Origin: Bacteroidia bacterium
Lineage (GTDB): Bacteria > Bacteroidota > Bacteroidia > Bacteroidales > Paludibacteraceae
Direction: 5' to 3'
Assembly: GCA_009929375.1 (NCBI GenBank)
Contig: SAAO01000033.1
Span: 1-46,668, forward strand
Length of the DNA stretch: 46,668 bases
Under the pieces are notes generated by a model. The model searched no databases. It was not told where the DNA came from and saw only the letters and a list, made by a program, of their open reading frames with translations. Below are positions 23,244-33,442 of this stretch, in pieces; position 1 is the first letter of the stretch; every line of letters starts with the position of its first letter. Both the position numbers and the translations under genes were made by a program.

Positions 23244-25679
23244 TCAGTTTACCGTTTCTTTCAGCAATGCAATTTCCAAAACTTCCATAATGTCGGAAAC
23301 ATAGTGGAAATTCAATCCTTTCAGATATGCTGGTTTTATTTCTTCGATGTCTTTCCGGTTTTCGACACACAGAATAATGTCGGTAATACCGGCACGTTTG
23401 GCAGCCAGAATTTTTTCCTTTATGCCACCCACCGGAAGCACTTTTCCTCGCAGGGTTATTTCACCTGTCATGGCTAAGTTGCGACGAACTTTACGTTTTG
23501 TAAATGCCGACGATAATGCAGTCACCATAGTGATACCGGCTGAAGGACCATCTTTTGGAATAGCTCCTTCGGGCACGTGCACATGCACATTCCATTCATC
23601 GAAAATCAGTGGGTCGATATTTAGTTTCTCTGCATGCGATTTAATATATTCAAGCGCAATAACAGCCGATTCCTTCATTACATCGCCCAGATTTCCGGTG
23701 AGTGTGAGTTTTGGCGCTTTGCTTTTGCTCAGACTCGATTCTACAAACAGAATTTCGCCCCCAACCTGCGTCCATGCAAGTCCGGTAACTACGCCTGCAT
23801 ATTCGTTACCCTGATATTTATCGCTGCTGTAGCGGGCTGCACCCAGATATTTTTTCAGATCATCGATGCTGATTTCAGGATTGTATTCTTCGTCCGAAGC
23901 AACCAGTCGCGCAATTTTACGCATAAGCGAGGCAATCTGACGGTTCAGTTCGCGTACGCCCGATTCGCGAGTGTACGAATCGATAAGCTGTTGCATAACC
24001 TGTTTCGAAATAATGGCCTGATCTTTATTCAAACCATGGTTTTCGAGTTCTTTGGTTACCAAATGCCTGCGTGCAATTTCAATTTTTTCTTCCTGCGTAT
24101 ATCCGCTTACTTCAATAAGTTCCATGCGGTCGAGCAAAGGACGCGGAATGCTGTTCAGATTATTGGCTGTAGCCACAAACATCACTTTCGAAAGGTCGAA
24201 ATCTACATCAAGGAAATTGTCGTGGAAAGCTGTGTTTTGTTCAGGGTCGAGTACTTCGAGCAGAGCTGACGAAGGATCGCCTTTGTAATCGGCTGTCACT
24301 TTGTCGATTTCGTCGAGCACAAAAACCGGATTGGCCGTTTCGGCTTTCTGAATGTTCTGCATAATACGTCCGGGCATTGCCCCGATATAAGTGCGTCGGT
24401 GTCCGCGAATTTCGGCTTCGTCGTGCAAACCACCCAGCGAAACACGTACATATTTACGGTTCAGCGCACGTGCAATCGATTTTCCGAGCGAAGTTTTTCC
24501 CACTCCCGGAGGGCCGTAAAGGCAAATGATAGGCGATTTCATGTCGCCTTTCAATTTCAGTACTGCCAAATGCTCGAGAATGCGGTCTTTTACAGTTTCG
24601 AGTCCGAAATGATCGGCATCGAGCACTTTTTTTGCATTTTTCAGATTGAAATTATCATTGCTATATTCGTTCCATGGCAGTTCGAGCATGGTTTCGATAT
24701 AATTCAGCTGAATGGAATAATCGGGCGAATGCTGACTGGTGCGTTCGAGTTTTTTAAGTTCCTTTTCGAATACTTTTGCTGTGGCTGCATTCCATTTCTT
24801 TTTCGAAGCACGTGTTCTGAATTCTTCCACATCCTGTTCGGGCGAATTACCACCCAACTCGTTCTGAATGGTTTTCATTTGCTGTTGCAGGAAGTATTCA
24901 CGCTGTTGCTGATCTATTCCTTCACGCGCTTTGTTCTGAATCGACATTTTCAGGTCGAGCAGCTGCGATTCTTTATTAAGCAGTTCGAGCAACTGATAAC
25001 CGCGTTCCATAAGGTCGTCGATTTCGAGCAGACGTACTTTGTCGCTCACGCTGAATCCGAAATTTGCACATGCATAATTAATCAGAAATTCAGGACTTTC
25101 GATATTTCTGATGGCAAAGGATGTTTCGGGAGGCAACATTCCCGAGTTGTTTATAATATTGGTGGCCAAATCCTTAATTGAGGATATCAGCGCAGGAAAA
25201 ACGCCATCGGTTATGTCGGGCATCTTTGCATTGGGAACAGGAAAAACCTTTGCCTTCAGATAAGGACGCACAGCTACCTGATCGCCCAAACGAAAACGTT
25301 TTTTTCCTTCGAGAATCACTGTGGTGCTGTTGTCGGGCATTTCGAGAATTCGAACTACCTGAGCCACAGTTCCCATTTGATATAATTGTGATACGTTCGG
25401 GTCTTCGTCATTTTTGTCTATCTGCGTACAAACGCCAATCAGTCCGTCGTTTTCGTGAGCGTGACGAATCAGCTTCAGCGATTTCGGACGTGCCACAGCT
25501 ACAGGCAGCAATACGCCGGGGTAAATAACCATGTTGCGTAATGCCAGAATCGGCAAAACTTCTCCATCGTTAAGTGATATTTCCGATTGGTGTTCGTCAA
25601 GTGATATAATTGGAAAAACGTCGGCTGATCCCATCATTTCTTCTCTGAAAAAATTATCAATTTTATGCTTCATTGTCAT
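23244..25679 (-). CDS. lon: ATP-dependent protease Lon
   Basis: Cytosolic AAA+ serine protease that degrades misfolded and regulatory proteins. N-terminal LON substrate-binding domain (about 40-245, begins [16 protein letters not shown]), coiled-coil linker, AAA+ module with Walker [10 protein letters not shown] (Lys395) and Walker [10 protein letters not shown], and a C-terminal protease domain with catalytic Ser713 (PKDGPSAG) and Lys756 (GGIKEKIL). At 811 aa it is full length for Bacteroidota LonA. The start at 25679 (MTMKHK) has a second ATG two codons in; either is possible. Divergent from the L,D-transpeptidase gene and convergent with the sulfatase, so it is transcribed alone. Ordinary core gene. 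Confidence 0.97.
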   Translation of the reverse strand: MTMKHKIDNFFREEMMGSADVFPIISLDEHQSEISLNDGEVLPILALRNMVIYPGVLLPVAVARPKSLKLIRHAHENDGLIGVCTQIDKNDEDPNVSQLYQMGTVAQVVRILEMPDNSTTVILEGKKRFRLGDQVAVRPYLKAKVFPVPNAKMPDITDGVFPALISSIKDLATNIINNSGMLPPETSFAIRNIESPEFLINYACANFGFSVSDKVRLLEIDDLMERGYQLLELLNKESQLLDLKMSIQNKAREGIDQQQREYFLQQQMKTIQNELGGNSPEQDVEEFRTRASKKKWNAATAKVFEKELKKLERTSQHSPDYSIQLNYIETMLELPWNEYSNDNFNLKNAKKVLDADHFGLETVKDRILEHLAVLKLKGDMKSPIICLYGPPGVGKTSLGKSIARALNRKYVRVSLGGLHDEAEIRGHRRTYIGAMPGRIMQNIQKAETANPVFVLDEIDKVTADYKGDPSSALLEVLDPEQNTAFHDNFLDVDFDLSKVMFVATANNLNSIPRPLLDRMELIEVSGYTQEEKIEIARRHLVTKELENHGLNKDQAIISKQVMQQLIDSYTRESGVRELNRQIASLMRKIARLVASDEEYNPEISIDDLKKYLGAARYSSDKYQGNEYAGVVTGLAWTQVGGEILFVESSLSKSKAPKLTLTGNLGDVMKESAVIALEYIKSHAEKLNIDPLIFDEWNVHVHVPEGAIPKDGPSAGITMVTALSSAFTKRKVRRNLAMTGEITLRGKVLPVGGIKEKILAAKRAGITDIILCVENRKDIEEIKPAYLKGLNFHYVSDIMEVLEIALLKETVN

Positions 25680-25842
25680 TCGTACAGAAAAATACTGCCA
25701 TAATGGCGCAATTTATCTGCTATGTTTATTTTTTGTTTTGTTACTCGTTTTTTAAATATCTGATAATCAGTAAGCCTGTAGTGCGGTGTAAAAACCAACT
25801 TACTATTTTCAATAGCTGTGCCAAAAACATGAACCCCGGGGC

Positions 25843-25872
25843 TTTTGTTCTGAGAAAAAATTAATAAATTTG
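25843..25872 (+). promoter_or_regulatory. promoter of the L,D-transpeptidase gene
   Basis: TTTTG (25843-25847) and TAAATTTG (25865-25872) match the Bacteroidales -33/-7 elements, with a slightly short 17-bp spacer. The box is 45 bp before the chosen start codon. Confidence 0.5.
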
Positions 25873-25917
25873 CAACGAATTAATTCAAATTCTGTTTATT
25901 AACCCAATGAATTGCCC

Positions 25918-27657
25918 ATGAGACTTTTGTTTGGCAAAATATGTTTTATCGGTTTATTATTTGTTGTTTTATCTTGCAAAGGTACAAACAAATCTTTCGA
26001 AACCATAGCGCCTGATTCGAATAAAATAGATTCTGTTTTGCTCGATTCAGCAGTGCATGTGCTGATTGAGTCATTGCCCGATAGTACCGGAATTGACATC
26101 CGCCTTTTGAAGAAACTGCACGAGACAGTTCCGTATAGTGTTTTGTGGGTAAATGCCCGGAGCGGAATTGAAAGAACAGATACGCTTTTGCTCTGTCTCT
26201 CCGATGCACAACGTCATGGCCTGAGTCCGGAAATTTTTTCGACCGATACTCTTGCTTTTCTAAAGGAAAAGCTCAGAAATAGCGAACTATCATATTCTGA
26301 AATGGCTCAATTTGAAGTAAATGCCACGCTTTCATTTCTGAAATATTGCCGTGCAATGCAGTTTGGAATTGTAGAACCGGATGTGGTTTTACCCGGAAAT
26401 TATATCCCGCGAAAGTCAGCCGATTCGATTTTCGTGGTCAAATGTTTGCTGAATGTCCGTTCAAATCTTTCTGCTTTTCTCAAAAGCGTGCAGCCCGTCG
26501 ACAGCAATTATCTGGCTTTGCAACAAATGCGTAATTTTTATTTGCAATATCAGGATTCGCTCATCGATTCTATTCCGCTGCTTCCCGACAAAAAAACGGT
26601 GAAACTGCATACCCACGATTCCATCATTCCACTTGTGATTCGCCGTTTGCTGATAACAGGAGAGATGACCCGCGAAACGGCCGGTGATATAAACCGTACT
26701 TTGTTCGACGAAAAACTACTGAAAGCGCTTGATGAATTTCGCTACAAAACAGGTCTTTATCTCGATAAGGAAATTGGAAATAATACCATTCGTGCCCTGA
26801 ATATGAGTTTTGCCGATTATGTGAATCGCGTGGATGTGAACCTTGAACGATTGCGCTGGAAAACGGCAAAACCTTTGGGACGCAAACATATTCGTGTGAA
26901 TGTGGCCGATATGACGCTGCAGGCTTTTCGGAATGATACACTGGCGCTGAAAATGAATGTGGTGGTGGGTAAAGCACCGCTCAACAAAACGCCGCTGTTG
27001 CAAAGTTCGGTTTACGAAATTGTGCTGAATCCTACATGGACAGTGCCCAACAGTATTGTGGTGAAAGAAATTTCGGTACTTCAGGCAAGGGACACAAGTT
27101 ATTTGCGACGTCATAAAATGCGCGTTTACTACAAAGGTGTGGAGCAGAAGCCCGATACTATAAAATGGAATCGCATCAGCAGAAAATATCAGCCTTATGT
27201 CATTGTGCAGGATTCGGGCAATATCAATGCTCTGGGTCGGATAAAGTTTAATTTTGGAAACAGATTTAGTGTGTATTTGCACGATACAAATGCCCGTAGT
27301 GCATTCAGCAGGCATAACCGCGCGTTGAGTCATGGTTGTGTGAGAGTTTCGAAACCTTACGAGCTTGCCTTTTTTTGCTTGCCCGAATTTGATATGAAGG
27401 ACAAAAAACGGGTGGAACAAAGAGAAATACTCGAAGACAAAATCCGATACAGCACAGGCCTGAATGTGAAGACAAAATCAGGCAAAAAAGCCCTCGAAGA
27501 TAGTGTGGTGATGAAAACAGACAAAATACATATGTATCCGCTTGTCCCGGTTATTATTGAATATTATACCTGTTTCCTGAACGAAAAAAACGAGGTGATT
27601 TTCAGAGATGATATTTACGGAATGGACAAATCGATACTTGCATATCTGCGAAAGTAG
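25918..27657 (+). CDS. YcbB-type L,D-transpeptidase lipoprotein
   Basis: Forms 3-3 peptidoglycan cross-links or attaches peptides to the wall, acting in the periplasm. I start at the ATG at 25918 (MRLLFGKICF), two codons into the open frame, because it gives a lipoprotein signal with lipobox VLSC. An N-terminal scaffold (about 30-230), a peptidoglycan-binding-like helical segment (DEFRYKTGLYLDKEIGNNTI, about 270-290), and the YkuD catalytic domain (about 310-520) follow. The signature SHGCVR has His472 and catalytic Cys474. The order and ~579-residue length match the YcbB/LdtD branch. A C-terminal tail carries further periplasmic sequence. Followed after ~70 bp by the porT-like gene on the same strand. 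Confidence 0.92.
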   Translation: MRLLFGKICFIGLLFVVLSCKGTNKSFETIAPDSNKIDSVLLDSAVHVLIESLPDSTGIDIRLLKKLHETVPYSVLWVNARSGIERTDTLLLCLSDAQRHGLSPEIFSTDTLAFLKEKLRNSELSYSEMAQFEVNATLSFLKYCRAMQFGIVEPDVVLPGNYIPRKSADSIFVVKCLLNVRSNLSAFLKSVQPVDSNYLALQQMRNFYLQYQDSLIDSIPLLPDKKTVKLHTHDSIIPLVIRRLLITGEMTRETAGDINRTLFDEKLLKALDEFRYKTGLYLDKEIGNNTIRALNMSFADYVNRVDVNLERLRWKTAKPLGRKHIRVNVADMTLQAFRNDTLALKMNVVVGKAPLNKTPLLQSSVYEIVLNPTWTVPNSIVVKEISVLQARDTSYLRRHKMRVYYKGVEQKPDTIKWNRISRKYQPYVIVQDSGNINALGRIKFNFGNRFSVYLHDTNARSAFSRHNRALSHGCVRVSKPYELAFFCLPEFDMKDKKRVEQREILEDKIRYSTGLNVKTKSGKKALEDSVVMKTDKIHMYPLVPVIIEYYTCFLNEKNEVIFRDDIYGMDKSILAYLRK

Positions 27658-27729
27658 AAGGCAAACTGAAAATTTAAAGCTATTTTTGCATGCCCGATTG
27701 CGCTGTTGCTTACAATAAAGGCGTTTTCA

Positions 27730-28455
27730 ATGCGTTTATTAAAGACAAAATTAAACCTGATGTTTCTGAATAATAAAATAAAACTCACTCTCTTGCTGAT
27801 TTTTACTGTGCTGAATACAACTTTTGCACAGAGAGGTTACGACGACGATTCGCGCTTGTTTCGTTTCGGCTTTTCGCTGGGGATGAATACGCTCGATTTT
27901 GGTATAAAAAACAGTTTGCAGGATATTAACGGAGAAGTATATTATGCTGAAGTGTCCACTCTGAAACCGGGATTCTCGGTAGGAATTGTGAGCGACATGT
28001 TACTGCATCGCTATCTAAATCTGCGTTTTACACCCACTTTGCATTTTGGCGAACGCGAATTGAACTATAGTAACGAAAGCGGCGATAAAAAATATTCGGT
28101 TGTGATACCATCAGTACCGCTCAGTTTGCCTGTGTATCTCAAATACAGTTCGGAACGCTATGGCGATTTACGTCCTTATCTGATTGGTGGTGGCGGTGTG
28201 TATTTCGATTTGGGTCAAAATAAAGAAAAGCCCGTATATCTACGGACTTTTGATACTTTTGTGGAGTTTGGCGTGGGGTGCGATATTTATTTTTCGTTTT
28301 TCAAGCTTGCACCTGAATTGAAATTTGCCATTGGCTTCAACGATATGTTTTATCCGAATCCTAATCCGAATATTCTCGACGAGGATAAGCTGAAAAACGC
28401 AGCGCTGAAAAAACTGACTTCGCGTATGCTGACGCTGACCTTTAATTTTGAATAA
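27730..28455 (+). CDS. porT: PorT-like type IX secretion outer-membrane beta-barrel protein
   Basis: PorT is needed for T9SS secretion and gliding in Bacteroidota; it is an outer-membrane barrel facing the periplasm. The open frame reaches back to 27706, but ATG at 27730 or 27760 gives the better signal peptide (MFLNNKIKLTLLLIFTVLNTTFAQ, cleavage after FAQ). The mature protein begins with RLFRFGFSLGMNTLDFGIKNS, the family's first strand pair, and continues as amphipathic strands to a terminal Phe-containing strand (TLTFNFE), the usual barrel end signal. ~240 aa fits. Its presence agrees with the four sorting-domain proteins elsewhere in the window. The PorT assignment rests on the N-terminal pattern and length; a generic outer-membrane barrel is the alternative. 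Confidence 0.72.
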   Translation: MRLLKTKLNLMFLNNKIKLTLLLIFTVLNTTFAQRGYDDDSRLFRFGFSLGMNTLDFGIKNSLQDINGEVYYAEVSTLKPGFSVGIVSDMLLHRYLNLRFTPTLHFGERELNYSNESGDKKYSVVIPSVPLSLPVYLKYSSERYGDLRPYLIGGGGVYFDLGQNKEKPVYLRTFDTFVEFGVGCDIYFSFFKLAPELKFAIGFNDMFYPNPNPNILDEDKLKNAALKKLTSRMLTLTFNFE

Positions 28456-28464
28456 AACGCGAGA

Positions 28465-28743
28465 TCAGAGTTCGTCCATTTTTTTTACAATGGCATCCAC
28501 TGCTGTTTGCCAGTCGGAAAAAAGTTTCCGGAAATATGCTTTTACAATTGCAGAATTCTCTTTGCCGTCAGGACGTCCTGCACGAAGTATAAACTGGTCG
28601 TTCATGTCGGCAATTTCAACCGAAAGGGCTTCTGTTTTTGCCTCATCGGATTTTCCGGAAAGCAATACTCTGAAATAAAGTTCGGTCATAAGTTCGGAAG
28701 AAGCATAATTGATCGTTTTTTTAAGTTTTCTGCGGCTTGCCAT
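28465..28743 (-). CDS. small conserved Bacteroidales protein, function unknown
   Basis: 92 residues, charged and helical, with no signal peptide or membrane segment. It begins MASRRKLKKTINYASSELM and ends with an acidic helix (AIVKKMDEL). No domain I can name. It is convergent with porT (9-bp gap) and divergent from the beta-helix lipoprotein gene. Predicted cytosolic. It is probably real because the frame fills the gap between two well-supported genes and the composition is typical of small Bacteroidales proteins. Confidence 0.7.
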   Translation of the reverse strand: MASRRKLKKTINYASSELMTELYFRVLLSGKSDEAKTEALSVEIADMNDQFILRAGRPDGKENSAIVKAYFRKLFSDWQTAVDAIVKKMDEL

Positions 28744-28871
28744 GGTGTATAAATTTTTTTAGTGAATAATATTTTTACAAATATAGCCTTTTAAATGAGA
28801 AGATGATTCTGAAAAACGCTTTTTTTCTTTTTCAGTTTCTTTTCTCCGTTCAAAAACAGTTGTCTGTCATT

Positions 28872-30335
28872 ATGATCAATCGATATATCAGATTTTTTCT
28901 TTTTACTATTGCAATTTCAGTCTGCACACTTAGTTCGTGTACCGACGAAATGATCAGTACAGATCCGGACTATAGCCTTGAATTTTCGACTGACACGCTG
29001 AGTTTCGACACAATTTTCAGTGCCATTGGCAGTACAACCGAAAAAATTCTGATTTACAATCACAATAAAAGAGCCCTTAAAATCAGCAGTGTTGAACTTG
29101 CCGGAGGTGAAAATTCACGTTTCCGACTGAATGTGAACGGGTCCCGGAATCCGGAAAACAGTTTTAAAGATATTGAAATAGGAGCCAAAGACAGTCTTTA
29201 CATTTTCGTTGAAGTAACGGTCAATCCGCATGATTCGGATGCACCTGTACTGGTGAGCGATTCTATTGTGTTTCAAACCAATGGAAATGTGCAGTCGGTT
29301 CGACTCGAAGCTTATGGTCAGGATGTGATTTTGTGGAAAGAGAAACTGATTCTGAACGATACAGTACTTTCTGCGGCTCGTCCTTATCTGGTGTATGGCT
29401 ATCTCGCTGTGGATTCAGCCAAAACACTCACTTTGCCTGCCGGATGCCGCATTTATTTTCATAATAATGCCAATTTGCTTGTGTATGGAAATCTTGTAGC
29501 CAACGGAACAGCTCAAAGTCCTGTGCGGTTGCGTGGCGACAGGTTTGATCTGGTAAAATTTTCCGACCCTTTGCCATACAATCATGTGGCAGGCCAATGG
29601 GGTGGAGTGTATTTGCTTTGGAATCAGGGCAGTCATAAGCTGAATCATGTGCGTTTAAACAGTGGCTACGTGGGTCTGTATGTGCCCAATAGCGACCGTC
29701 AGCACTTGCCCGAAATAGAAATCAGTAACTCGGTAATTCATAATTTCCTGCTTTACGGTGTGGTAGCTCAGAATGCGAATCTGAAAATTCATAATTCGGA
29801 GGTGTCGAACACCGGAAGTTACACACTTTATTTAAGCGGAGGTACACATGAAATTTTACAAAGCAGCATTTTGAATTTTTATAATGCCGGAGCAGGAGCG
29901 GCCACTTCACGCGATAAGTTTCCGGCTGTAATGATAATGGGACTCAACCGTGCAGCGGCAATGAATACTATTTTCCGGAATTCGGTAATTACCGGAACGC
30001 TCGAAACCGAGCTGAGCATCGCCAGTCGTTTTATGCCTTATGTGGATGCTGAATTTACGAATAATTTTATCCGTCGTAAAGCGCCTTATGAAATGTCGCA
30101 GTTTGTCCGGAATCATTGGTACGAGCCGGGAGATACTATGCTTTTTAAAGCGTCGCGTTATACACTAAAGCCTCTTCAGTATTTTAATTTTATGCCCGAT
30201 TCTTTGTCGGCACTTCGCGGATTGGGGGATCCTGCTGTGGCTTCGCAGTTTCCACTCGATTTGAATGGAAATAACAGGCTTTCGGACGGTGCACCCGATG
30301 CGGGAGCCTATGAATGGATTCCTGTTCAGCAATAA
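28872..30335 (+). CDS. right-handed beta-helix lipoprotein, function unknown
   Basis: I start at ATG 28872 because it yields a lipoprotein signal (lipobox LSSC, Cys23); the longer frame from 28803 adds 23 residues with no function. The N-terminal ~135 residues form a beta-sandwich of the kind common in Bacteroidetes cell-surface proteins (FSTDTLSFDTIFSAIGST). The rest has parallel beta-helix character: repeated short strands with Asn ladders (NANLLVYGNLVANGTAQ, IEISNSVIHNFLLYGVVAQ, NLKIHNSEVSNTGSYTLYLSGG). Such helices bind or cleave polysaccharides, but I see no catalytic signature. It closes with DGAPDAGAYEWIP, a frequent end of Bacteroidota beta-helix proteins. Monocistronic. Confidence 0.75.
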   Translation: MINRYIRFFLFTIAISVCTLSSCTDEMISTDPDYSLEFSTDTLSFDTIFSAIGSTTEKILIYNHNKRALKISSVELAGGENSRFRLNVNGSRNPENSFKDIEIGAKDSLYIFVEVTVNPHDSDAPVLVSDSIVFQTNGNVQSVRLEAYGQDVILWKEKLILNDTVLSAARPYLVYGYLAVDSAKTLTLPAGCRIYFHNNANLLVYGNLVANGTAQSPVRLRGDRFDLVKFSDPLPYNHVAGQWGGVYLLWNQGSHKLNHVRLNSGYVGLYVPNSDRQHLPEIEISNSVIHNFLLYGVVAQNANLKIHNSEVSNTGSYTLYLSGGTHEILQSSILNFYNAGAGAATSRDKFPAVMIMGLNRAAAMNTIFRNSVITGTLETELSIASRFMPYVDAEFTNNFIRRKAPYEMSQFVRNHWYEPGDTMLFKASRYTLKPLQYFNFMPDSLSALRGLGDPAVASQFPLDLNGNNRLSDGAPDAGAYEWIPVQQ

Positions 30336-30494
30336 ACAAAACTCTCCAAAACAAACAGCTCCGGTATTTGTTGTTATCAACAGTTGCCGGTGCTGAAATA
30401 AGTCGTTTTTTTACATTAAGCAGCTTATCCTGAAAGGGAAACATTGGCCATAATAAATTTTCGCTCAGGGTTTTAAATTTTGAGCAAAATATGC

Positions 30495-30502
30495 TATTTT
30501 TG
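30495..30502 (+). promoter_or_regulatory. -7 box of the pyruvate phosphate dikinase promoter
   Basis: TATTTTTG matches the Bacteroidales -7 consensus TAnnTTTG, 42 bp before the start codon. No -33 TTTG is seen at standard spacing. Confidence 0.4.
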
Positions 30503-30544
30503 TAATCCAAATTATTAGAGAGTAATTTTAATTTTATAAACAAA

Positions 30545-33268
30545 ATGAGTAACACAAAAAGAGTCTACACCTTTGGCAACGGAAAAGCTGAAGGAAAAGC
30601 AGACATGAAGAATTTGCTTGGTGGTAAAGGTGCCAACCTTGCCGAAATGAATCTGATTGGAGTTCCGGTTCCTGCCGGTTTCACAATTACTACCGATGTT
30701 TGTACCGAGTACAATAAATTAGGTAAAGATGCAGTTGTTGAACTTTTGAAAAGCGAAGTGGAAGCCGCAGTTGTTGAAACTGAAAAAATCATGAACGCTA
30801 AATTCGGTTCGAATGGCGAAGCATTCCCATTGCTTTTATCGGTTCGTTCAGGTGCACGTGCTTCTATGCCCGGTATGATGAATACCATTCTGAATCTCGG
30901 TATGAACGATGACACAGTGAAAATTGTGGCTGAAAAATCGGGTAACGAAAAATTTGCTTACGACTCATATCGTCGTTTCATTCAAATGTATGGCGATGTA
31001 GTAATGGGCGTTGTGGCCGAAGAAGGCGAACATTGTCCGTTTGAGCAGGTATTAGACAAAGTAAAAGCCGACAACAATTATGCTTCGGATACTGATTTTA
31101 CTGTCGAAAACCTCAAATATATTGTTGAAGAATTCAAAACTGTAGTTCGCACAAAAGCAGGTAAAGATTTCCCTAACAACCCATGGGAACAGCTTTGGGG
31201 AGCAGTTTGTGCTGTATTCGATTCATGGAATACCGAACGTGCTATCCTTTACCGTAAAATGGAAAAAATTCCTAACGAATGGGGTACAGCTGTGAACGTT
31301 CAGGCCATGGTTTATGGTAATATGGGCGACAACTCGGCCACCGGCGTTTGCTTCTCACGCGATGCTGCTACAGGCGAAAATATTTTTAATGGTGAGTATC
31401 TGATCAACGCTCAGGGCGAAGATGTGGTTTCGGGTGTACGTACACCACAGGAAATCACTATCGAAGGTTCACGTCGTTGGGCTGAGCGTGCCGGTATTTC
31501 GGAAGAAGTGCGTAAAGCTACTTTCCCTTCACTCGAAGAGTCGATGCCTCAGGTATATGCCGACCTTTTTGCTACTCAGCAAAAACTTGAAAAGCATTAC
31601 AAAGACATGCAGGATATGGAGTTCACCATTCAGGATGGTAAACTTTGGATGTTGCAAACACGTAATGGTAAACGTACAGGTGCTGCTATGGTTCGTATGG
31701 CAGTTGAGATGGTTGCCGAAGGTTTGATCGACGAAAAAACTGCTGTATTGCGTCAGGAGCCTGCAAAACTCGATGAGTTGTTGCACCCTGTATTCGACAA
31801 AAAAGCCAAACAAACAGCAAAAGTAATTTCCAAAGGACTTCCTGCATCTCCGGGTGCTGCAACAGGTCGAGCCGTTTTCTCAGCCAATGTAGCTGAAGAA
31901 TGGGCTGCTCGTGGCGAAAAAGTAATTCTTGTACGTCGCGAAACGTCTCCTGAAGACTTAAAAGGTATGTACGCTGCCGAAGGTATCCTTACCGAACGTG
32001 GTGGTATGACTTCTCACGCAGCTGTTGTGGCTCGTGGTATGGGTAAATGTTGTATCTCAAGTGCTGCCGGTATTACTGTGGGGCACTCAAGTGTAACTAT
32101 CAATGGTGTGGTTTACAACGAAGGCGATTATATTTCACTGGATGGCTCTACAGGTATTGTTTACGATGGCAAAGTAGCTACAATCACACCAACACTGGAT
32201 GGTGACTTTGGTAAATTGATGGAAATTGCCGAAAAACATACCAAAATGTATGTGCGTACCAATGCTGATACTCCAAACGATGCAAAAACTGCACGTGACT
32301 TTGGCGCAAAAGGTATTGGTCTTTGCCGTACCGAGCACATGTTCTTCGAAGGAGATCGTATCTGGGCTATCCGTGAAATGATTCTGGCTGATGATGTGGA
32401 AGGACGTGTAAAAGCTTTGGCTAAATTGTTGCCTATCCAGCGTGAAGACTTCCATGGCATTCTTGAAGCTATGGACGGTTTTGGTGTAACTATCCGCTTA
32501 CTCGATCCACCATTGCACGAATTTACTCCTAACGATGCTGCTTCACAAAAAGAAATGGCTGAGAAATTGGGCGTTTCGGTTGAAATAGTGAAAGCTAAAG
32601 TTGAGTCATTGCACGAATTCAACCCTATGTTGGGTCACCGTGGTTGTCGTTTGGGTAACACTTATCCCGAAATTACAGAAATGCAGGCGAGAGCTATTAT
32701 CGAAGCTGCTTGCGATCTGAAAGCGGCCGGTAAAAACCCAAAACCTGAAATCATGATTCCATTGGTTGGAACAGTTGAAGAATTCCAGTTGCAGGCATCT
32801 ATTATTCGCGAAACTGCTGAAGCTGTATTTGCTGAAAAAGGAGTGAAAGTTGACTACATGGTTGGAACTATGATTGAAATTCCACGTGCAGCACTTATTG
32901 CTGATAAAATTGCAAAACATGCCGAATTCTTCTCGTTTGGTACCAATGACCTTACTCAAATGGGCTTTGGTTACTCACGCGACGATGCCAGCAAATTCCT
33001 CCCGATTTACATAGAAAAAGGTATCTTGAAAAACGATCCTTTCGAAGTGTTGGATCAGGAAGGTATCGGTCAGTTGGTAGAAATCGGAACAACACGTGGT
33101 CGCTCAACCAACCCTAATTTGAAAGTGGGTATTTGTGGTGAGCATGGTGGTGAACCGTCATCAGTTGAATTCTGCGGTAAAGTAGGTATGGACTATGTTT
33201 CATGTTCTCCATTCCGTGTGCCTATCGCACGTTTGGCTGCTGCTCAGTCGGCTCTCAAAAATGCATAA
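30545..33268 (+). CDS. ppdK: pyruvate, phosphate dikinase
   Basis: Interconverts pyruvate + ATP + phosphate with phosphoenolpyruvate + AMP + pyrophosphate, in glycolysis or gluconeogenesis of anaerobes. N-terminal ATP-grasp nucleotide-binding part (FGNGKAEGKADMKNLLGGKGANLAEM), mobile phosphohistidine domain with His491 in GGMTSHAAVVARG, and a C-terminal PEP/pyruvate TIM barrel with Cys864 in GICGEHGGEP. At 907 aa it is slightly longer than the clostridial enzyme (874 aa), consistent with Bacteroidota versions. Codon choice looks more uniform than in neighbouring genes, as for a highly expressed gene. It is followed by a strong terminator at 33292. Ordinary core gene. Confidence 0.97.
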   Translation: MSNTKRVYTFGNGKAEGKADMKNLLGGKGANLAEMNLIGVPVPAGFTITTDVCTEYNKLGKDAVVELLKSEVEAAVVETEKIMNAKFGSNGEAFPLLLSVRSGARASMPGMMNTILNLGMNDDTVKIVAEKSGNEKFAYDSYRRFIQMYGDVVMGVVAEEGEHCPFEQVLDKVKADNNYASDTDFTVENLKYIVEEFKTVVRTKAGKDFPNNPWEQLWGAVCAVFDSWNTERAILYRKMEKIPNEWGTAVNVQAMVYGNMGDNSATGVCFSRDAATGENIFNGEYLINAQGEDVVSGVRTPQEITIEGSRRWAERAGISEEVRKATFPSLEESMPQVYADLFATQQKLEKHYKDMQDMEFTIQDGKLWMLQTRNGKRTGAAMVRMAVEMVAEGLIDEKTAVLRQEPAKLDELLHPVFDKKAKQTAKVISKGLPASPGAATGRAVFSANVAEEWAARGEKVILVRRETSPEDLKGMYAAEGILTERGGMTSHAAVVARGMGKCCISSAAGITVGHSSVTINGVVYNEGDYISLDGSTGIVYDGKVATITPTLDGDFGKLMEIAEKHTKMYVRTNADTPNDAKTARDFGAKGIGLCRTEHMFFEGDRIWAIREMILADDVEGRVKALAKLLPIQREDFHGILEAMDGFGVTIRLLDPPLHEFTPNDAASQKEMAEKLGVSVEIVKAKVESLHEFNPMLGHRGCRLGNTYPEITEMQARAIIEAACDLKAAGKNPKPEIMIPLVGTVEEFQLQASIIRETAEAVFAEKGVKVDYMVGTMIEIPRAALIADKIAKHAEFFSFGTNDLTQMGFGYSRDDASKFLPIYIEKGILKNDPFEVLDQEGIGQLVEIGTTRGRSTNPNLKVGICGEHGGEPSSVEFCGKVGMDYVSCSPFRVPIARLAAAQSALKNA

Positions 33269-33291
33269 TTAAGCATTCTGATATATGTAAA

Positions 33292-33330
33292 AAAGGCTGT
33301 TTCCATTGCGGAGACAGCCTTTGTTTTTTT
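33292..33330 (+). terminator. intrinsic terminator of ppdK
   Basis: A 13-bp stem with one G-U pair (33292-33304 and 33310-33322) is followed by seven T (33324-33330). It lies 24 bp after the stop codon. Confidence 0.85.
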
Positions 33331-33400
33331 CGTTTTCTCCTGAATACAAAAAGTCCACACCAAAGGTCAATTTTTCTACCTCCGTAAGTTTTAATCATTA

Positions 33401-33408
33401 TATATTTG
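33401..33408 (+). promoter_or_regulatory. possible -7 box upstream of the esterase-GH43 gene
   Basis: TATATTTG fits the -7 consensus. If used, the whole 201-bp repeat element that follows would be part of a ~300-nt leader of the 33724 gene. Confidence 0.3.
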
Positions 33409-33442
33409 TATTCGCTGACATAACTGATTTTAAATAACAAAG

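Noticed and set aside
23634-25181. Long plus-strand open frames opposite lon
   Set aside because: They are antisense shadows of a fully supported lon gene and have no signal, domain or start context.
26716-27420. 234-codon minus-strand frame opposite the L,D-transpeptidase
   Set aside because: Antisense shadow, rich in His/Phe as expected from complementing codons of the real gene.
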